Shown: one piece after another, positions 16,385-18,777 of the stretch
Numbering within the stretch: position 1 is the stretch's first letter
Layout of the letters: every line of letters begins with the position of its first letter
From: Clostridiales bacterium
GTDB taxonomy: Bacteria; Bacillota; Clostridia; Oscillospirales; Butyricicoccaceae
Direction of reading: 5' to 3'
NCBI GenBank assembly: GCA_019418305.1
Contig: DYCA01000025.1
Coordinates: 1-18,777 of the forward strand
DNA length: 18,777 nucleotides
The notes under the pieces: generated by a model
The model's database searches: none
What the model saw: the letters and a program-made list of their open reading frames with translations, nothing else
Told to the model about the DNA's origin: nothing
Position numbers and translations under genes: made by a program

Positions 16385-16418
16385 TTCGGCAAATAATGTG
16401 CGCGTATTGTGATAAGAT
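16385..16418 (+). promoter_or_regulatory. Candidate Spo0A-dependent promoter of spoIIGA
   Basis: TTCGGCAA (16385-16392) differs by one base from the 0A box TTCGACAA. TAAGAT (16413-16418) is a fair -10 box, and the gap from TTCGGC to it is 22 bases, like the long spacer of the B. subtilis spoIIG promoter. Each element alone is weak. Confidence 0.4.
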
Positions 16419-16439
16419 GTAGGTCGGCGGAGGTGGTCT

Positions 16440-17279
16440 ATGGTTGTATATCTGGATGTGCTGTTTGCGGTCAACGTGCTGATGGACGGCGCGAGCCTGC
16501 TCGCTGCGGCAGCGCTTGGCGGTGTGCGTGCTGGACGGGTTCGATGGTTGGCCGCGGCGGTACTGGGCGGCGGGTATGCGGTATTGGCGGCTGTTCTGCC
16601 GGTTTTGGCGGCGCTGCCGCTGCGTGTGCTTGCCGGAATTGGTATGTGCGCCGCCGCATTCGGTGGAAAACCGGCCTTTGGACGGGTGTGCGCACTGTAT
16701 TTTGTGGTTGCGGCATCCTTTGCAGGACTGGCGGCGGCGCTTGGCGCGGCAACCGGACGAAAACTGCTGTTCGGCGCGGGATATTACATTGCCGTACCGT
16801 TTCGCGTACTGCTGCTTGCCGCCGCCGCCGGGTACGCGCTCAGCGGAGTATTGCTGCGCGGAGACGCATTGCATGGCCCGCTGCGCCGCGAGGTCGAGCG
16901 GTTGACTGTCCGATTTGACGGACGTGAGCGTGAGGTGCGTTTGCTGCACGACACGGGAAACGGCTTGGTCGAACCGGTATCCGGTCGTCCGGTGCTGGTG
17001 CTGGGGAGAGAGGCGGCATGCAGTCTGCTGGACGAAGAAATAAAACGGGGGTGGACACAAACAAAGGATGCTGCCGCATGTCTGGCTGCGCTGCCGTCGG
17101 AAACGGCAAGTCGGTTCGGACTGCTGCCGTACCGGGCGGTTGGTGTGGAGAGTGGGCTGCTGCTGTATTTCCGACCGGACAGTGTATGCCGCGCAGATGG
17201 GACAACGCTTGACTGCGTGTGTGCTATTGGACCGGATGGTATTGGTCAGGGAGCGTATGATGGGCTGATTGGGGTTTGA
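16440..17279 (+). CDS. spoIIGA: Sporulation sigma-E factor processing peptidase
   Basis: SpoIIGA is the membrane-bound aspartic protease that removes the pro-sequence from pro-sigma-E in the mother cell once SpoIIR arrives from the forespore. The 279-residue protein begins MVVYLDVLFAVNVLMD, the typical start, with about five hydrophobic helices up to residue 138. The soluble protease domain follows. The active-site aspartate is D171 in LLHDTGNG, and LPYRAVG near 226 is the second family motif. The membrane part is unusually rich in alanine and GC-rich codons. GGAGGTG four bases before the ATG supports the start. The stop lies 14 bases before the sigE ATG, and this adjacency is the conserved spoIIG operon order. 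Transcription is probably under Spo0A. Confidence 0.93.
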   Translation: MVVYLDVLFAVNVLMDGASLLAAAALGGVRAGRVRWLAAAVLGGGYAVLAAVLPVLAALPLRVLAGIGMCAAAFGGKPAFGRVCALYFVVAASFAGLAAALGAATGRKLLFGAGYYIAVPFRVLLLAAAAGYALSGVLLRGDALHGPLRREVERLTVRFDGREREVRLLHDTGNGLVEPVSGRPVLVLGREAACSLLDEEIKRGWTQTKDAAACLAALPSETASRFGLLPYRAVGVESGLLLYFRPDSVCRADGTTLDCVCAIGPDGIGQGAYDGLIGV

Positions 17280-17293
17280 AAGGAAGAATACAT

Positions 17294-17995
17294 ATGATAC
17301 TGAAATGGATTATGCAGGCGCTTGCGCGGCTATGGAAACGGCGTGCAGTTTATTATATCGGCGGCAGCGAGGTGCTGCCGCCGCCGCTCTCGCCGGAGGA
17401 GGAGCAGGCGGCGGTCGAGGCCTGTCAGGCGGGGGATGAGCAGGCGCGTAACAAGCTGATTGAGCATAACCTGCGGCTGGTGGTGTTTCTCGCACGCAAA
17501 TTTGAATCTGCGGCGGTGAGTACCGAGGATTTAATTTCGATTGGCACGATTGGGCTGATTAAGGCGGTCGGCACGTATCGAAGCGATAAAAATGTGAAGC
17601 TAGCAACCTATGCTTCGCGCTGTATTGAAAACGAGATTCTGATGCATCTGCGCAAGCTGGCGGGACGGCGCACCGAGGTGTCGTTTGACGAGCCGCTGTC
17701 CTCGGACTGGGATGGGAATGAGCTGCTGCTCAGTGATATCCTCGGCACCGAGCCGGACAGCGTCATGCGCCCGATCGAGGACGATGTCGACCGCATGCTG
17801 GTGCATCACGCGCTCGAGCGTCTGCCTGCACGCGAACGGCAGATTATCTCGCTGCGCTTTGGACTGGGATTGCCGGAATCCATGACGCAGAAAGAGGTCG
17901 CGGAGCTGCTGGGCATTTCGCAAAGCTATATATCCCGACTGGAAAAACGCATCATTGCGCGTATGCGTAAGGATATTCTAAAGAACTTCGCATAG
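17294..17995 (+). CDS. sigE: RNA polymerase sporulation sigma factor sigma-E (pro-form)
   Basis: This is the early mother-cell sigma factor, made as an inactive precursor. The protein has 233 residues from the ATG at 17294, chosen because AAAGGAAG sits seven bases upstream; the earlier in-frame TTG (17276) overlaps the spoIIGA end. The short basic, amphipathic pro-sequence (MILKWIMQALARLWKRRA) leads to YYIGGSEVLPPPLS, the conserved region around the cleavage site. Region 2 follows with NLRLVVFLARKFE, EDLISIGTIGLIKAV and TYASRCIENEIL, then SFDEPLSSDWDGNELLLSD. Region 4 has LPARERQIISLRFGLGL and the helix-turn-helix TQKEVAELLGISQSYISRLE. The pro-sequence is a few residues shorter than in B. subtilis. 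Confidence 0.97.
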   Translation: MILKWIMQALARLWKRRAVYYIGGSEVLPPPLSPEEEQAAVEACQAGDEQARNKLIEHNLRLVVFLARKFESAAVSTEDLISIGTIGLIKAVGTYRSDKNVKLATYASRCIENEILMHLRKLAGRRTEVSFDEPLSSDWDGNELLLSDILGTEPDSVMRPIEDDVDRMLVHHALERLPARERQIISLRFGLGLPESMTQKEVAELLGISQSYISRLEKRIIARMRKDILKNFA

Positions 17996-18005
17996 ACGGC
18001 GGCGC

Positions 18006-18034
18006 TTGCATGCACGAATAAAATGCGGTACAAT
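18006..18034 (+). promoter_or_regulatory. Sigma-A-type promoter of the GNAT gene
   Basis: TTGCAT (18006-18011) and TACAAT (18029-18034) are 17 bases apart, starting 11 bases after the sigE stop. The gene can thus be expressed outside sporulation. Confidence 0.75.
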
Positions 18035-18067
18035 AGAACCGCAAAAACGAGTGGGAGCGTGTGTGCC

Positions 18068-18559
18068 ATGCAGGTGGAAATCAGACAGTACATGCAGCAG
18101 GATGCGCAGGCGGCGGCTGCGGTTTGGAATGAGGTCGTGGAGGACGGCGTCGCTTTTCCGCAAACCGAGCTGCTGGATGCGCAAAGCGGCCATGCATTTT
18201 TTTCTGTGCAGTCCTTTACGGGCATTGCGTATGACATGGAAAGCGGCGAAATCGTTGGACTGTACATTCTGCATCCGAACAACGTCGGGCGGTGCGGGCA
18301 TATCTGCAACGCAAGTTATGCGGTCAAGGGCAGTCTGCGCGGGCAGCATATCGGGGAAAAACTGGTACGGCATTGCATGAGTAAGGCAAAAGAACTGGGG
18401 TTTGGTATTTTGCAGTTCAATGCTGTGGTCAAAACCAATGAGCCTGCGCTCCGGCTGTATAAAAAACTGGGTTTTCAGCAGCTAGGTGTCATTCCGGGCG
18501 GCTTCCGTATGAAGGATGGCACGTTTGAGGATATCATCCCGCATTATCATTTGCTGTAA
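18068..18559 (+). CDS. GNAT-family N-acetyltransferase
   Basis: This 163-residue protein belongs to the GCN5-related acetyltransferases, which move an acetyl group from acetyl-CoA to an amine. The acetyl-CoA loop is in VKGSLRGQHIGEKLVRHC (about 85-102), with His where the usual R-G-x-G-x-G pattern has Gly. The C-terminal motif NEPALRLYKKLGFQQLG and GTFEDIIPHYHLL are typical of the family. The N-terminus (MQVEIRQYMQQDAQAAAAVW) matches family members that begin with IRxxxxxDA. The ATG at 18068 has GGGAG ten bases upstream; an earlier in-frame ATG at 18023 lies inside its promoter and is rejected. The substrate is unknown. Its place between sigE and sigG is unusual. Confidence 0.88.
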   Translation: MQVEIRQYMQQDAQAAAAVWNEVVEDGVAFPQTELLDAQSGHAFFSVQSFTGIAYDMESGEIVGLYILHPNNVGRCGHICNASYAVKGSLRGQHIGEKLVRHCMSKAKELGFGILQFNAVVKTNEPALRLYKKLGFQQLGVIPGGFRMKDGTFEDIIPHYHLL

Positions 18560-18628
18560 GACACGCCATAAAGCACATAAACGGGAAAAAGTGTGTCGAA
18601 ACATGACGTTCGGCAAAATATTTCGTCG

Positions 18629-18657
18629 GTATATTCGGCCCGTCCGCAGGGGAAAAT
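18629..18657 (+). promoter_or_regulatory. Sigma-F-type promoter of sigG
   Basis: GTATA (18629-18633) and GGGGAAAAT (18649-18657) with a 15-base spacer match the known sigma-F consensus (GTATA, about 15 bases, GGnnAnAnT). In B. subtilis the sigG gene is transcribed by sigma-F in the forespore. Confidence 0.75.
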
Positions 18658-18690
18658 CCTGATAGACGCACATCGGGTGTGCAGGACGGG
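18639..18690 (+). promoter_or_regulatory. Inverted repeat around the sigG leader and ribosome binding site
   Basis: CCCGTCC (18639-18645) can pair perfectly with GGACGGG (18684-18690), which overlaps the Shine-Dalgarno GGGAGGG (18688-18694). A small inner hairpin (GCACA with TGTGC, 18668-18682) lies in the loop. The left arm is inside the promoter, so only read-through RNA would contain it. Confidence 0.45.
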
Positions 18691-18702
18691 AGGGACTTTT
18701 CC

Positions 18703-18777
18703 ATGCAAACCAAAGTAGAGATCTGCGGGGTAAATACATCGGGGTTGCCGACGCTGTCGGCGGCAAAAACGGACGAA
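18703..18777 (+). CDS. sigG: RNA polymerase sporulation sigma factor sigma-G (3' truncated by the window)
   Basis: Only 25 codons are present; the gene continues past the window. The N-terminus reads MQTKVEICGVNTSGLPTLSA, which matches the strongly conserved sigma-G opening (KVEICGVDTSKLPVL in B. subtilis). Sigma-G is the late forespore factor. The ATG is supported by GGGAGGG eight bases upstream. A sigma-F-type promoter 46 bases before the ATG, and the spoIIGA-sigE genes just upstream, give independent support. Confidence 0.9.
   Translation, partial: MQTKVEICGVNTSGLPTLSAAKTDE

Noticed and set aside
14951..16474. Long open frame (507 codons) on the minus strand opposite the PFL-family gene
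   Set aside because: It is antisense to a clear family protein, is rich in Arg, His and Asp in the manner of a GC-rich shadow frame, and has no RBS or neighbours.
18560..18628. Weak GACAC/GTGTC repeat after the GNAT gene as a terminator
   Set aside because: The stem is only about five base pairs and no T-tract follows.
1..18777. CRISPR arrays, tRNA or rRNA genes, insertion sequences, toxin-antitoxin or phage modules
   Set aside because: None of the regular repeats, cloverleaf-like segments, transposase motifs or typical gene pairs was seen anywhere in the window.

Overview
The window looks like chromosomal DNA of an endospore-forming, moderately GC-rich Clostridia species. An Oscillospirales/Butyricicoccus-like lineage is my guess; it was not tested. 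The clues are a spoIIGA-sigE-sigG sporulation block, S-layer-homology (SLH) surface anchoring, a B. subtilis-like ribD-ribE-ribBA-ribH operon under an FMN riboswitch, and a lepA-hemW pair. I see no phage, IS element, CRISPR array, rRNA or tRNA.

Layout. (1) 1-2133 (+): the 3' part of a C69-family dipeptidase ending in three SLH repeats; it starts upstream of the window. (2) 2358-7237 (-): a LysR-type regulator, a multi-pass carrier, an M20 metallopeptidase, a YjiH-like and a YjiG-like Gate-domain membrane protein, and a small two-helix membrane protein. This reads as a peptide or amino-acid uptake and degradation module. Two near-identical palindromes, one just in front of the carrier gene, are candidate binding sites for the LysR protein. 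The carrier and M20 genes are joined abnormally: the carrier frame runs out of frame into M20 coding sequence, and the M20 N-terminus is missing. (3) 7533-11001 (-): the complete riboflavin operon, preceded by a strong promoter, an FMN riboswitch and two consecutive intrinsic terminators. (4) 11561-14612 (+): lepA and hemW, overlapping by four bases, from a near-consensus promoter. (5) 14668-16312 (+): an ACT-domain protein and a PFL/DUF711 (UPF0210) protein, translationally coupled. (6) 16440-18777 (+): spoIIGA, sigE, a GNAT acetyltransferase with its own promoter, and the first 25 codons of sigG behind a good sigma-F-type promoter.

How it fits together. The SLH-anchored dipeptidase and the peptidase/carrier operon converge on each other and could act on the same peptide pool outside and inside the cell (inference). 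The rib genes cover the whole route from GTP and ribulose-5-phosphate to riboflavin under FMN feedback. SpoIIGA is the protease that activates pro-sigma-E, and sigG is the later forespore factor.

Most of the window is ordinary housekeeping and sporulation DNA. The points that most deserve a second look are the carrier/M20 junction, the repeated palindrome around the LysR gene, the two-terminator FMN leader, and the sigG leader, where an inverted repeat would exist only in read-through RNA. I did not find a convincing wholly new system.
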